Notes under the pieces: generated by a model | Seen by the model: the letters and a program-made list of their open reading frames with translations, nothing else | Told to the model about the DNA's origin: nothing | Databases searched by the model: none | Assembly: GCF_050563525.1 (NCBI RefSeq) | Contig: NZ_JBNXUN010000003.1 | Coordinates: 124,001 to 188,000, forward strand | Reading direction: 5' to 3' | Origin: Falsiroseomonas sp050563525 | GTDB taxonomy: Bacteria; Pseudomonadota; Alphaproteobacteria; Acetobacterales; Acetobacteraceae | Length of the DNA: 64,000 nucleotides | Made by a program: the position numbers and the translations under genes | Shown: positions 18,931-28,700 of the stretch, in pieces | Numbering within the stretch: the first letter of the stretch is position 1 | How the letters are laid out: every line of letters starts with the position of its first letter

Positions 18931-18955
18931 CCCTCTCCCCCCTTGGGGGAGAGGG
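18931..18955. terminator. Palindrome, probable terminator after the sigma gene
   Basis: Perfect 11-bp arms CCCTCTCCCCC / GGGGGAGAGGG with a 3-base loop start 9 bp after the sigma gene stop, followed by a G-rich tail rather than a T-run. The sequence type (CCCTCTCC...GGAGAGGG) is a common interspersed palindrome in GC-rich proteobacteria and may be a REP-like repeat acting as a transcript end. Confidence 0.55.
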
Positions 18956-19000
18956 TGGGGTGTGGGGGTGTGCGCGCACCCTCCCCCAAAGGAGCCCCCA

Positions 19001-20437
19001 ATGGCGCCCCGTATTCCCTTCGACAATACCTATGCCCGCCTGCCGGAGCGCTTCTTCGCCCGGCAGTCCCCCATCCCGGTCGCGGCGCCGCGCCTGATCC
19101 GGCTGAACCACGCCCTGGCCGCCGACCTCGGCATCGACCCGGCCGCTCTGACTGCCGATGTGCTCGCCGGCAACACCGTGCCGGAGGGCGCGGAGCCTCT
19201 CGCCCAGGCCTATGCCGGCCACCAGTTCGGCCACTTCACCCCGCGCCTCGGCGATGGCCGTGCCATCCTGCTCGGCGAGGTGATCGGGCGCGACGGCCAG
19301 CGCCGCGACATTCAGCTGAAGGGCTCCGGCGCCACCCCGTTCTCCCGCCACGCCGATGGCCGCGCCGCGCTCGGCCCGGTGCTACGCGAATTCATCATCA
19401 GCGAAGCGATGGCGGCCTTCGGCGTGCCCACCACCCGGTCGCTGGCCGTCGTCACCACCGGCGAGGAGGTGATGCGGGAAACCCCTCTGCCCGGCGGCGT
19501 GCTGACCCGCATCGCCGCCAGCCACATTCGCGTCGGCACCTTCCAGTTCTTCGCCAGCCGCGGCGATGCCGAGGCGGTGCAGATCCTGCTGGACCACGCC
19601 ATCGCGCGGCACGACCCGGAGGCCGCGGCCGCCGAACGCCCGGCGCTGGCCTTCTTCCGCGGTGTGGTGGCGCGGCAGGCGACGCTGGTGGCGCGGTGGC
19701 TCGGGCTTGGCTTCATCCATGGCGTGATGAACACCGACAACATGGCGGTTTCCGGTGAGACCATCGACTACGGCCCCTGCGCCTTCCTCGACGCCTACGA
19801 CCCGGCCACGGTGTTCAGTTCCATCGACCATGCCGGCCGCTACGCCTACGCCAACCAGCCACGCATCGCGCAGTGGAACCTGGCGCGTCTGGCGGAGACG
19901 CTGCTGCCGCTGATGGCCGAGGGCGAGGATGCGGCCATGCAGGCCGCGCAGGCGGCTTTGATGGAATTTGGCCCGATCTTTCAAACCGCTTGGCTGGCCG
20001 AGATGCGGGGGAAATTCGGCTTCGCCGGGGTGCAGGAGGATGACCCGTCCCTGATCCAGGACCTGCTGTCGCGCATGGCCGCGAACGAGGCCGATTTCAC
20101 GCTGACCTTCCGTGCCCTTTCCACCGACCCCGCCGCCGCCCGCACGCTGTTCGCCGACCCCGCCGCCTACGCTGGCTTTGCGGAGGCCTGGTCAGCGCGC
20201 CGGGCACAGGGGGCGCTGGACCCGGAGGCGATGCGGGACATCAACCCCGCCTTCATCCCGCGTAACCACCTGGTCGAGGAGGCCATTGCCGCCGCCGTGA
20301 CGAGCGTCGATTTCACGGTGTTCGACACGCTGGTGGATGTGTTGTCCCGTCCCTTCCAGGACCAGCCGGACCATCCGCGCCACGCGCTGCCGCCGAAGCC
20401 GGAGGAGCGTGTGCTGCAGACCTTCTGCGGGACCTGA
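19001..20437 (+). CDS. selO: SelO-type protein adenylyltransferase (YdiU/UPF0061)
   Basis: 478 residues from the ATG at 19001, which has AAAGGAG 6 bases upstream; an in-frame ATG at 18962 would lie in the preceding palindrome tail. Family motifs: YAGHQFGHFTPRLGDGRA, LKGSGATPFSRHADGRAALG, ISEAMAAFGVPTTRSLAV and the metal/active site GVMNTDNMAVSGETIDYGPC. SelO is a pseudokinase-fold enzyme that transfers AMP from ATP to Ser/Thr/Tyr of target proteins during redox stress. Many bacterial copies lack the C-terminal selenocysteine or Cys; here the tail VLQTFCGT keeps a Cys three residues from the end. Confidence 0.93.
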   Translation: MAPRIPFDNTYARLPERFFARQSPIPVAAPRLIRLNHALAADLGIDPAALTADVLAGNTVPEGAEPLAQAYAGHQFGHFTPRLGDGRAILLGEVIGRDGQRRDIQLKGSGATPFSRHADGRAALGPVLREFIISEAMAAFGVPTTRSLAVVTTGEEVMRETPLPGGVLTRIAASHIRVGTFQFFASRGDAEAVQILLDHAIARHDPEAAAAERPALAFFRGVVARQATLVARWLGLGFIHGVMNTDNMAVSGETIDYGPCAFLDAYDPATVFSSIDHAGRYAYANQPRIAQWNLARLAETLLPLMAEGEDAAMQAAQAALMEFGPIFQTAWLAEMRGKFGFAGVQEDDPSLIQDLLSRMAANEADFTLTFRALSTDPAAARTLFADPAAYAGFAEAWSARRAQGALDPEAMRDINPAFIPRNHLVEEAIAAAVTSVDFTVFDTLVDVLSRPFQDQPDHPRHALPPKPEERVLQTFCGT

Positions 20438-20439
20438 CC

Positions 20440-21243
20440 TCAGCCGACGCCCAGGCGAACCACGCGGCCATCGCCGCGCTGGGTCATGGCGAGGTGGTAC
20501 AGCAGGGCGCGGATCGCCATGGCGACCGCCAGCATCTCGCCCCCCTCCTCCACCGCAAGCAGGGCGATGACGTTCCATTGCAGTCGGGCCTCCTCCTCCC
20601 CGGCTTCGGCGACCAGCGTGGCCTCGACCAGTTCGATGCCGATAGCGGAGGCGAGGAACAGCGTGGCGGAGGCGGCGAGCCACCACTTCGTGCGGGGCGG
20701 CAGCCGCAACCAGAAAGGCAGCAGCACCAGCATGCAGGTCAGGGCCAGGATCCCAAAGGGGATGACCCAGGCGTAGTACAGCATGCCGAACCCGGCCTCC
20801 CGCTGGCCGAGGTTGGCGGCGATTTCATGCAGGGCCGTGGCTTCGTCCACCGCCATGTAAACCAGCAGCACGGTGATGAACGCCCATGCGCGTCCGTCGC
20901 GAGAGGCCCAGCCACCCACGACACGCGACAGAACCGCCGCGACGACACCCGCTGCCAACAGCATGACAGAGGAGAAGAAGGCGGGGATGCTCGCTTCGGT
21001 GAACAGCTGGAACCGCGGGCTCAGCCCCAGCATGTAGTCCCGGCCGGTCTCGAGGTGCACCCAGGAGACCGCGAGGTGCGCCAGGATGAGCACGGCGATG
21101 ATCAGGCACTGCCAGTGGAAGACCTGGGATGGGTCAATTAAGATCTCGTTCCTGCTCTTCGTATCTAGTGAAGCGAAGGAATCTTCCACTCCATGTGCGG
21201 GACTGTATCCAGGATTCAACTGACGAACCTCCGAAGCTGCCAT
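20440..21243 (-). CDS. Multi-pass membrane protein of unknown function
   Basis: 267 residues from the ATG at 21243, which has CGGAGG 8 bases upstream; longer starts exist but lack a ribosome site. Six membrane helices are visible, e.g. CLIIAVLILAHLAVSW, AFFSSVMLLAAGVVAAVL, AFITVLLVYMAVDEA, WVIPFGILALTCMLVLLPFW and TLFLASAIGIELVEATLV. Conserved-looking charged residues sit inside or next to helices (MAVDEATALHE, IELVEATLVAE, VEEGGEML), suggesting a functional polar core rather than a passive anchor. No family was recognised. It is divergent from the DUF2254 gene and shares an AT-rich promoter region with it. Confidence 0.75.
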   Translation of the reverse strand: MAASEVRQLNPGYSPAHGVEDSFASLDTKSRNEILIDPSQVFHWQCLIIAVLILAHLAVSWVHLETGRDYMLGLSPRFQLFTEASIPAFFSSVMLLAAGVVAAVLSRVVGGWASRDGRAWAFITVLLVYMAVDEATALHEIAANLGQREAGFGMLYYAWVIPFGILALTCMLVLLPFWLRLPPRTKWWLAASATLFLASAIGIELVEATLVAEAGEEEARLQWNVIALLAVEEGGEMLAVAMAIRALLYHLAMTQRGDGRVVRLGVG

Positions 21244-21333
21244 GGAGTTGCCTCCGTTACCAATATGCATTGGATTACGCACTCATGACGGCCGCTTTAG
21301 TCTTATATTTGCAATCCGACATTCGATAATTTG

Positions 21334-21349
21334 TCACAAAGCCTTGTGA
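21334..21349. promoter_or_regulatory. Inverted repeat in divergent promoter region
   Basis: TCACAA-AGCC-TTGTGA has perfect 6-bp arms in the AT-rich gap between two divergent membrane-protein genes, next to TCTTATATTT (21301-21310), a possible -10 region. It is a possible operator shared by both genes; the factor is unknown. Confidence 0.35.
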
Positions 21350-21413
21350 GACACCTCGGACCGTGGCGAAGTCTCCGACCACGGCGAGGCAGCAACGGCA
21401 TGAGACACCAAGC

Positions 21414-22700
21414 ATGACGCCTGTCCGCCTTCGCCAGGCCTGGGCCGACCTGATGGCCTCCTTCTGGCTGCGTCCCTCGGCCATGACCCTGGTCGCCATC
21501 CTGCTGGCGGCCGGGCTGGTCGGAGCGGAGGGCATGGTGGATCTGCCGGATGGGCTGGCCGACTTGGTCTATGCCGGCGGCACGGCCGGGGCGCGGGATG
21601 TGCTGGGGACTGTCGCGTCGGCCACCATCGGCGTCGCCGGCACCACCTTTTCCATCACCGTCGCGGCGCTGACGCTCGCCTCCAACCAGATGGGGCCGCG
21701 GCTGCTGCGCAACTTCACGCGCGACGCCGGCAACCAGTATGCATTGGGCGCCTTCCTCGCGACCTTCGCCTATTCGCTGGTGGCGCTGCGGTCCGTGCAT
21801 GAGGCGGAGGAAGGCGCCTTTGTGCCCCAGCTCGCGGTTTCGGTCGGGCTGCTGATGGCCTTCGGCTGCGTCGGCGTGCTCATCTGGTTCCTGCACCACG
21901 TCGCCACCTCGATCAGCGTGGATCGCGTGGTGGCGCTGGTACACCGGGATCTGAGCACGGCCCTTGAGAAGGTGGATGGCGATGCAGCGGCGCTGCCGCC
22001 CGCGCCCCGGCCGGACCAGCCGACAGCCACGCTCACCGCCCCGGCCAGTGGCTACCTGCGCGTGCTGGATGAGGACACGCTGGCGGATTGGGCAGCAGGG
22101 CAGGACGCGGTGCTATGGCTGCGCGTCCGCCCCGGCGACTTCGTCTTCATTGGCACGGAAGTGGCGGAGGTGGTGCCGGCACGCCTGCGGGCCGAAGCGC
22201 AGGATCTGCTGGACCGGGCCATCTCCCTCGGTGATGCCCGCAGCATTGAGCAGGACCTGGAATTCGCGGTACGGCAGTTGGTGGAAATCGCCCTCCGCGC
22301 CCTGTCCCCCGGCATCAACGACCCGTTCACCGCGATCACGGTTCTGGACCGCCTGGGCGCGGCGCTGTGCCTAATCGCCGGCCGATCGCTGCCATCCGCC
22401 CAGGTGCGGCGGGACGGCCGCACGCGGTTGGTCCGCCCGGTGACCGATTATCCCGGCCTGGTCGACGCCATGTTCCACATGCTGCGGCAGGCCGCCGCCA
22501 CCCAGCCGGCGGTGATCATCCGGCTGATGGAGGTCCTGACCTCCGTCAGCACGTTGGAACGCGACGCGGAACGCCGCGCGGTGCTGCGTGGGCATCTGGA
22601 CCTGGCGCGGGATGCGGGCTTCGCCGGCACCGAGGATGCCGCGGCACGCGAAGCCCTTGTCGCCCGGCACGGCGCCGCACTGGCCCTGTTGCGCGGCTGA
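21414..22700 (+). CDS. DUF2254 membrane protein
   Basis: 428 residues if started at the ATG at 21414 (MTPVRLRQAWADLMASFWLRP); a GTG at 21363 is the alternative and cannot be excluded. It has the features of the DUF2254 family: four N-terminal membrane helices (TLVAILLAAGLVGAEG, TTFSITVAALTLASNQMGPR, GAFLATFAYSLVALRSV, LLMAFGCVGVLIWFLHHVA) and a soluble C-terminal half with LSPGINDPFTAI. The ALTLASNQMGPRLLRNFTRD loop is highly typical. Function in the inner membrane is unknown; a channel or transporter role is sometimes proposed. Confidence 0.85.
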   Translation: MTPVRLRQAWADLMASFWLRPSAMTLVAILLAAGLVGAEGMVDLPDGLADLVYAGGTAGARDVLGTVASATIGVAGTTFSITVAALTLASNQMGPRLLRNFTRDAGNQYALGAFLATFAYSLVALRSVHEAEEGAFVPQLAVSVGLLMAFGCVGVLIWFLHHVATSISVDRVVALVHRDLSTALEKVDGDAAALPPAPRPDQPTATLTAPASGYLRVLDEDTLADWAAGQDAVLWLRVRPGDFVFIGTEVAEVVPARLRAEAQDLLDRAISLGDARSIEQDLEFAVRQLVEIALRALSPGINDPFTAITVLDRLGAALCLIAGRSLPSAQVRRDGRTRLVRPVTDYPGLVDAMFHMLRQAAATQPAVIIRLMEVLTSVSTLERDAERRAVLRGHLDLARDAGFAGTEDAAAREALVARHGAALALLRG

Positions 22701-22780
22701 CACCGGTTCCGGCGGCGCGTCGGGTGCGGGCCCGCGCGACCACGCCGGGCGCCACCTGCGCGCAAACGTGAATCCGAAAG

Positions 22781-22794
22781 TTGACCGGCATCAA
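22781..22794 (+). promoter_or_regulatory. FNR/FixK-type box
   Basis: TTGACCGGCATCAA fits TTGAY-N4-RTCAA, the FNR/FixK/NnrR operator pattern of alphaproteobacteria. It lies 124 bp before the multicopper oxidase start, suggesting oxygen- or NO-responsive control. That the site is functional is inferred. Confidence 0.5.
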
Positions 22795-22917
22795 GGCAGC
22801 CGGGACCTGCATGCGCCTGAGTTGCAGACACTTGCTGCCTGACCGCGGGCATGCCTCCCCGGCGTTGTTTGCGGACGCGGCCGCGGGCAAGGAGCTGATC
22901 GGGAAGGGACCGCGCAG

Positions 22918-24798
22918 ATGGCGCTGCTCAACGCGACATACCAGTTCGAGCACTATGGCTTCACGAGCAATCTCGTCATCCCCAAGGAGATCGACCTCAC
23001 GAAGCGACCGAGCCTGGTCCTGCAGATCCGGGAGAACGACGTGCAGATGGGCCTGCACGACGCGGACGGGCAACCGCTGACCACGACCGTCTGGGGCTAC
23101 GGCGTCGGCGACACCGGCGGCTACCTCGGGCCGACCCTGCTGGCCCAGCAGGGCAGCCCGGTGACTGTCCGGTGGCAGAACCAGTTGCCGCTCTCCGGCC
23201 ACCTGCTGCCGGTGGACGAAACCGTGCATCGGGCGGACCCAGTCCTGAAGACGATCCAGAAAGGCTTCGTGCCCGTGGTCGCCCACCTTCACGGGGGCGA
23301 GACGGACGCCGCCTTCGACGGCCACCCGGAGGCCTGGTACACCCAGACCAAGGGGGCTCGTGGCCCCGCCGAGACCGGGCCCCACTACGCCGGCGACACC
23401 TACACCTACCTCAACGAGCAGGAAGCGGCGCCGCTGTGGTACCACGACCACGCCCTCGGCCTCACGCGCCTCAACGTCTATGCCGGCCTCGCGGGCAACT
23501 ACAAGCTGACCGATGCCAATGAGGCCCGACTGATCAAGGACGGGGTCCTGCCGGACCGCGAGATTCCGCTGGTGATCCAGGACAAGGCCTTCACCACGGA
23601 CGGGCAGCTCTATTACCCGGCCCATGCGGGCGACGTCCTGCCAGACGGGAGCGGCGGGTCCGGCTACGTGCTCGGAGAGGTCGGGGCGACCTTCTTCGAG
23701 TGGAACGGCGCCGACGCGGCGAGTGCGCTGCCAGAGTTCTTCGGCGACCACATCCTCGTCAACGGCGTCGCTTGGCCGAACCTCGATGTCGGGCGCGGCA
23801 GCTACACTCTCACGCTGCTCAACGGCTCGGACAGCCGCTTCTACCTGCTCGACTTCGAGGGCAGGGCCGAGGTTGTCGCGGTCGCCACGGATGGCGGGCT
23901 GCTGCCCCGCGCCGTGGACCTCAACGGGGAATTCGTGCTGGCGCCGGGCGACAGGATCAAAGTGGCGATCGATTTCTCCGGCGCCTCGCCGGGCGACACC
24001 GTCCGCCTGGTCAACAGGGGGCCCGACTACTCGCCCTTCAAGGGCCTGGACGGCGAAGGGAGCCTCATCGATGCAACCGCGGCGACGGCGGCCGACCCGG
24101 TGGGCAACGTGATGCAGTTCACGGTCAAGTCCACGATCAAGGCCGACACCACCGCGAGCGTGGCACCCGGCACGCTGCTCAACCCCAATCACCACGACAT
24201 CATGTCCGGGCCCTTCGACCACGTCCGCCAGGTCGAACTGTTCGAAGGCGTCGACGAGTACGGCCGCGTCCAGCCGCTTCTGGGAGCTGCCGAAGCAGGA
24301 TCGTTCCATAGTCGACACGAACACGACATGGTCGAGATCAACCAATTCGGGCCGCTACTGTGGTCCGATCCTGTCACGGAGACGCCGCTGTTCGGTAGCA
24401 CCGAGAAGTGGGAGATCTTCAACTTTACCGCCGACGCGCACCCGGTCCACCTCCACCTGACCCAGTACCAGGGCATCGGCCGCCGCGACATCGCCTTCCA
24501 GGACGAGGACGAGGACGGCACACCCGATGACACGACCGCGGACGGGCTGATCAGCTACGGCCGCTATGGCACCGCGGCATCGATCGACTACGCCCAGCAC
24601 GACATCTGGATCAGCGACGCGCTGCGCGCCCTGATGCCGGAGGAAGGCGGCCGCCAGGACACACTCTACGTCGCCACGGGCGAGATGCTGGAGATCGCGG
24701 CGAGCTTCGAGAAGGCTGGCTCCTACGTCTGGCACTGCCACATCCTCAGTCACGAGGATCACGAGATGATGCGCCCGATGGAGGTTCTTTGCGCCTGA
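22918..24798 (+). CDS. CotA/bilirubin-oxidase-like multicopper oxidase
   Basis: 626 residues with all four copper motifs: HLHGG (near residue 125), WYHDHALGLTRLN (near 180), HPVHLHL (near 510), and HCHILSHEDHEMM near the C-terminus (type 1 Cys, bridging His pair and axial Met). The cupredoxin-domain pattern and the HLHGGE segment resemble spore-coat CotA, laccase-like enzymes and bilirubin oxidases, which oxidise phenols, bilirubin or Mn/Cu(I) while reducing O2 to water. No Sec or Tat signal peptide is present at the start MALLNATYQFEHYGF, unlike most Gram-negative copper oxidases, so it may be cytoplasmic. An FNR/FixK-type box lies upstream. Confidence 0.9.
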   Translation: MALLNATYQFEHYGFTSNLVIPKEIDLTKRPSLVLQIRENDVQMGLHDADGQPLTTTVWGYGVGDTGGYLGPTLLAQQGSPVTVRWQNQLPLSGHLLPVDETVHRADPVLKTIQKGFVPVVAHLHGGETDAAFDGHPEAWYTQTKGARGPAETGPHYAGDTYTYLNEQEAAPLWYHDHALGLTRLNVYAGLAGNYKLTDANEARLIKDGVLPDREIPLVIQDKAFTTDGQLYYPAHAGDVLPDGSGGSGYVLGEVGATFFEWNGADAASALPEFFGDHILVNGVAWPNLDVGRGSYTLTLLNGSDSRFYLLDFEGRAEVVAVATDGGLLPRAVDLNGEFVLAPGDRIKVAIDFSGASPGDTVRLVNRGPDYSPFKGLDGEGSLIDATAATAADPVGNVMQFTVKSTIKADTTASVAPGTLLNPNHHDIMSGPFDHVRQVELFEGVDEYGRVQPLLGAAEAGSFHSRHEHDMVEINQFGPLLWSDPVTETPLFGSTEKWEIFNFTADAHPVHLHLTQYQGIGRRDIAFQDEDEDGTPDDTTADGLISYGRYGTAASIDYAQHDIWISDALRALMPEEGGRQDTLYVATGEMLEIAASFEKAGSYVWHCHILSHEDHEMMRPMEVLCA

Positions 24799-24964
24799 GG
24801 AACGCCGGTTCGAACGGTAGGGAGATCCCGCCCCGACGCCACGGCCCGGCAACAGCCTGGTTGGCAATCGGCGCTGATCCCGACCCGCTGGCGAGAAGGC
24901 TGGGCTGGAGCGTTGTCGCCGAAGGCTGGAACGGCCGGAGGCGTCGGTCACGCGCAAAATCACA

Positions 24965-24981
24965 GGACCAGATCATGGTCC
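24965..24981. terminator. Hairpin between convergent oxidase and ctaG-like genes
   Basis: GGACCA-GATCA-TGGTCC pairs perfectly over 6 bp, and an overlapping alternative stem CCGCGC/GCGCGG follows (24980-24999). The motif GATCATGGT occurs twice. Lying between convergent genes, this is a plausible bidirectional transcript end, but no T-run is present. Confidence 0.35.
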
Positions 24982-25007
24982 GCGCTTCTGTTGGCGCGGA
25001 TCATGGT

Positions 25008-25736
25008 TTAGGGCGCCGCGCGAAGCTGCGGCCGCAGCGCCAGCGCCAGTCCGGCGCCGAGCACCAGCACGAACAGCAGCCCGCCCGGCACCCACATCAG
25101 CAAGCCGCCGAGCTGCTGGTCCTCCAGCGGCGTGAAGCCCCAGGGCAGCGTCACATCCGGCGCATGGACGGCATAGAGCGGCCGCGGCGCGAAGGTGAGC
25201 AGCGCGCCCAGCACGCCCATCTGGATCGCCGTCGCCAGCGCCGCGACGGAGGTGCCGAGCGGCCGGGTGGGGCCGTGCCGCACGAGCGCCGCCCAGAACC
25301 AGGTGGCGGAGACCGCCAGCGACAGGTGCATCAGCCAGTAGGCTATGCCGTCCCCGGCGAAGGTCGCAGCATAGGGGCCCGGCAGGTGCCAGAGCCACAG
25401 CAGCACCGCGAAGCCCACCGCCGGCAGCGCCACGCCGCCAAGCCGCACCAGGCGCAGCCGCGTCGCCGCCATCGCCAGCAGCGGCGCCGCCGCCAGCACC
25501 ACGAGAAGGTGCTGCGTCACCCGGACGCTGAACAGGGCGACGGACAGGCTGCACAAGGGGGAAACCAGCGCCACCGCCAGCATGCCCCAGCCTGCCAGCG
25601 ACCATCCGGCCTCCCGCCGGCCCAACCACAGGCTGCCGGCGGCACCGGCCAGCAGCACGGCAAGCAGGACCGGGTGGGTGTTCCAGGTCGCCATGCCGGG
25701 CAGCGGCGGCAGGCCGCAGAAGGGAGTTTCGGTCAC
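25008..25736 (-). CDS. CtaG-like cytochrome c oxidase assembly protein (caa3_CtaG)
   Basis: 242 residues, strongly hydrophobic, about seven membrane helices. Marks of the caa3-type CtaG family are WNTHPVLLAVLLAGAAG, SVRVTQHLLVVLAAAPLLAM, LWLWHLPGPYAATF, YWLMHLSLAVSATWFWAAL and LEDQQLGGLLMWVPGG, including His residues in membrane segments thought to handle copper. Members help deliver copper to terminal oxidases in the inner membrane. No cytochrome oxidase subunit gene is in the window; the convergent multicopper oxidase is the only copper enzyme nearby. Confidence 0.88.
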   Translation of the reverse strand: MTETPFCGLPPLPGMATWNTHPVLLAVLLAGAAGSLWLGRREAGWSLAGWGMLAVALVSPLCSLSVALFSVRVTQHLLVVLAAAPLLAMAATRLRLVRLGGVALPAVGFAVLLWLWHLPGPYAATFAGDGIAYWLMHLSLAVSATWFWAALVRHGPTRPLGTSVAALATAIQMGVLGALLTFAPRPLYAVHAPDVTLPWGFTPLEDQQLGGLLMWVPGGLLFVLVLGAGLALALRPQLRAAP

Positions 25737-25768
25737 GGCTGCAAGCTCCTGCGGCTGGGTTCCATCAT

Positions 25769-28700
25769 CTATTCTGCCGGCTGCGGCGCGCCGTCGCGCT
25801 CCAGCCGCCGCAACTCCGCCGCCCGCGCTCCGGGCGCGCTGGTGAAGCGGGCCAGCAGCGCATAGGCGACCGGAACCACGAACAACGTCAGCAGCGTGCC
25901 GAGGGTCAAGCCGCCGGCGATCACCAACCCGATGGTGCCGCGTGATTCGGCCCCGGCGCCGGTGGCGAAGGCCAGTGGCAGCGCGCCGAGGATGCTGGCG
26001 GCCGTGGTCATCAGGATCGGGCGCAGGCGCAGCGCCGCGGCTTCCTCCGCCGCCTCGGCCGGCGCCATCCCCTCGTCGCGCAACTGGTTGGCGAATTCCA
26101 CCAGCAGGATGCCGTTCTTGGCGACCAGCCCGATGAGCAGCACCATGCCGATCTGGCTGTAGATGTTCACCGTCAACCCGGCGGCCAGCAGCGTCAGCAG
26201 GCCGCCGGCCAGTGCCAATGGGGCCGCCGTCATCACGATCAGCGGGTGCAGGAAACTTTCAAACTGCGCGGCCAGCACCAGGAAGGTCAGCACCATCACC
26301 AGCGCGAAGATCACCAGCACCGCCTGTCCGGTCTCCTGCAGATCCAGGCTCTCGCCGAGCCAGCGCAGCGTCGCATCGCCCGGCAGCGCCTCGGCGGCGG
26401 TGGCCTCCGTGCGCTCGATCATGGTGCCCAGCGTGGCACCGGGGGCCAGGTTGGCGCCGATCTCAACGGCGGCCAGGCGGTCCACCCGGCGCAGTTCCCG
26501 CACCGTGCCGACCTCGCGCAGTTCCACGACCGATGACAGCGGGATCAGCTCGCCGGTGCGGGCACGCAGGTGGACATTGCGGACATCGCCGGGCGCGGCG
26601 CGGTCCTCGGCCTCGGCGGCCAGGATCACCTCGTATTCCTCGCCGCGATCGAGCCAGCGCGTCACCTCGCGCTCGCCGAACAGCACGCCGAGCGTGTCGC
26701 CGATCACCGCAGCATCCAGGCCCAGCGCCGAGGCGCGATCACGGTCGATGCGAATCTCGAGCTGCGGCTTGGTCGCCTTGTCGGAGGTATCGAGCGCGAC
26801 CAGGCCCGGAATGGCGCCGGCCTCGCCCAGCATGGTGGCGCCCCATTCGCGCACGCGCTCCCGCTCCGTCCCCGCCACGGCAAAGCGGAACTGGCGGCCG
26901 CTGCGGCGCTGGCCGAGCTTGGGTGGCGCCACGGCGAAGGCGCGGATGCCGGGGATGGATGCCAGGCGCCCACGCAGCTCCGCCACCAGGGCGGCCTGCG
27001 ACATCTCGCGCTCCGCCCAGGGCTTCAGGCGCAGGATGACGATCGCGCGGTTGGTCTGCGCCGCGCCGCCGCGACCGGGCGCCACGATGCTGAGGAACTC
27101 CTCGGCCGGGGCGTCGTCCCCGACGAAGGGCGCCAGCGCCGCCTCGATCTTCAGGACCGAGGCGAGCGTGTCCGGGTAGCCGGCGCCTTCCGGGCCTTCG
27201 GCGATGATGAGGACGGAGCCGCGATCCTCGTCCGGCGCCAGTTCCTGCGGCAGCGCCATCCAGGCCAGCCCGCCCGCCCCGGCGAAGACCAGCCCGCCGA
27301 GCAGCACCAGCGCCGGCGCGCCCAGCAGCACACGCAGCGCGCCCCGGTAGCGGTCCCGCAGCCAGTCCTGCGCCCGGATGCTGGTGCGGGCGATCCGCCC
27401 ATCTTCCTGCATTCCGGCGAAGACCCGCGCCGACATCAGCGGCGCCAGCGTCAGCGCTGCAGCGGTGGAGAACACCACGCAGGCCGCCAGCACCACAGCG
27501 AATTCCGCGAACAGGCTGCCGACGTTGCCCTGCAGGAACGCCAGCGGCAGGATCACGGACAGCAGCGCGGCGGAGGAGGCAAATACGGCAAAACCCACCT
27601 GCCGCGTCGCCCGCACAGCCGCAAGCAGGACGGGCTCGCCCTGCTGCTGCCGCCGGCGGATGTTCTCCAGGATCACCACCGCGTCGTCGACGCAGAATCC
27701 GATGGCGAGGATCACCGCCAGGATGGTCAGCACGTTGATGGAAAACCCCAGCGCCGCCGCCACCGCGACGGCCGGGATGATGGAGGCCGGGATGGTCACC
27801 GCCGGGATCAGCGTGGCGCGCAGCGAGCCCACGAACAGGAAGATGACCGCGATGATGATGGCGATGGTGATCGCCAGCGTCCAGGCGACGTTGGCCAGCG
27901 TCTCCCGGATGAACAGCGCCTCGTCATAGGACAGTTGCAGGCTGACGCCCGGCGGCAGCGACGCACCCAGCCGTTCCGCGGTCTCGGCGATGCCGGAGGA
28001 CACCTCCAGCGCATTGGCGTCGGACCGCCGCAGGATCCCGATGGCGATCGCCTCCCCGCCCCCGGCCCGGAAGGCGGAGCGATAGTTCTCGACGCCGATT
28101 TCGACGCGCGCCACATCGCCGAGGCGGACGCGGCCGGCGCTGGCCCCCTCTCCTTCCCGCAGCACCAGCGCCCGGAAATCCTCGACCGAGCCGAGGCGGG
28201 TCAGCGCCCGCAGCGTCAGTTCCTGTAGCCCCGTCTCGAGCCGCCCGGCCGGAACCTCCAGGTTTTCAGCCCGCAGCCGGTCCGCCACATCCACCGGGGT
28301 CAGCCCGCGCGCCGCCAGCGCCGCCTGGTCCAGCCAGACCCGCATGGCATAGCGCCGGCCTCCATAGATCTCGACGCCCGCGACCCCCGGCACGATGCCC
28401 AGCGCATCGACCAGCCGCCGTTCCGCCAGATCCGTGAGTTCGGCCGTGTTCAGGATGTCGGAGCGGAGCGTGAGGTACATCACCGCGTCCTCGTCGGCCG
28501 AGGCCTTCTCCACCACCGGGTCCTCGATCCCGGCCGGCAGGTCGCGGCGGGTGCCCGCGACCTTGTCGCGCACCTCCGCCGCCGCGGCATCCAGGTCCGT
28601 GCCGGTGGTCAGCTCGATGATGATGATCGAGGTTTCATCGCGGGTGATCGAGCGAATGATTCGGATGCCGGCGATGCCGGACAGGTTGTCCTCGATGATG

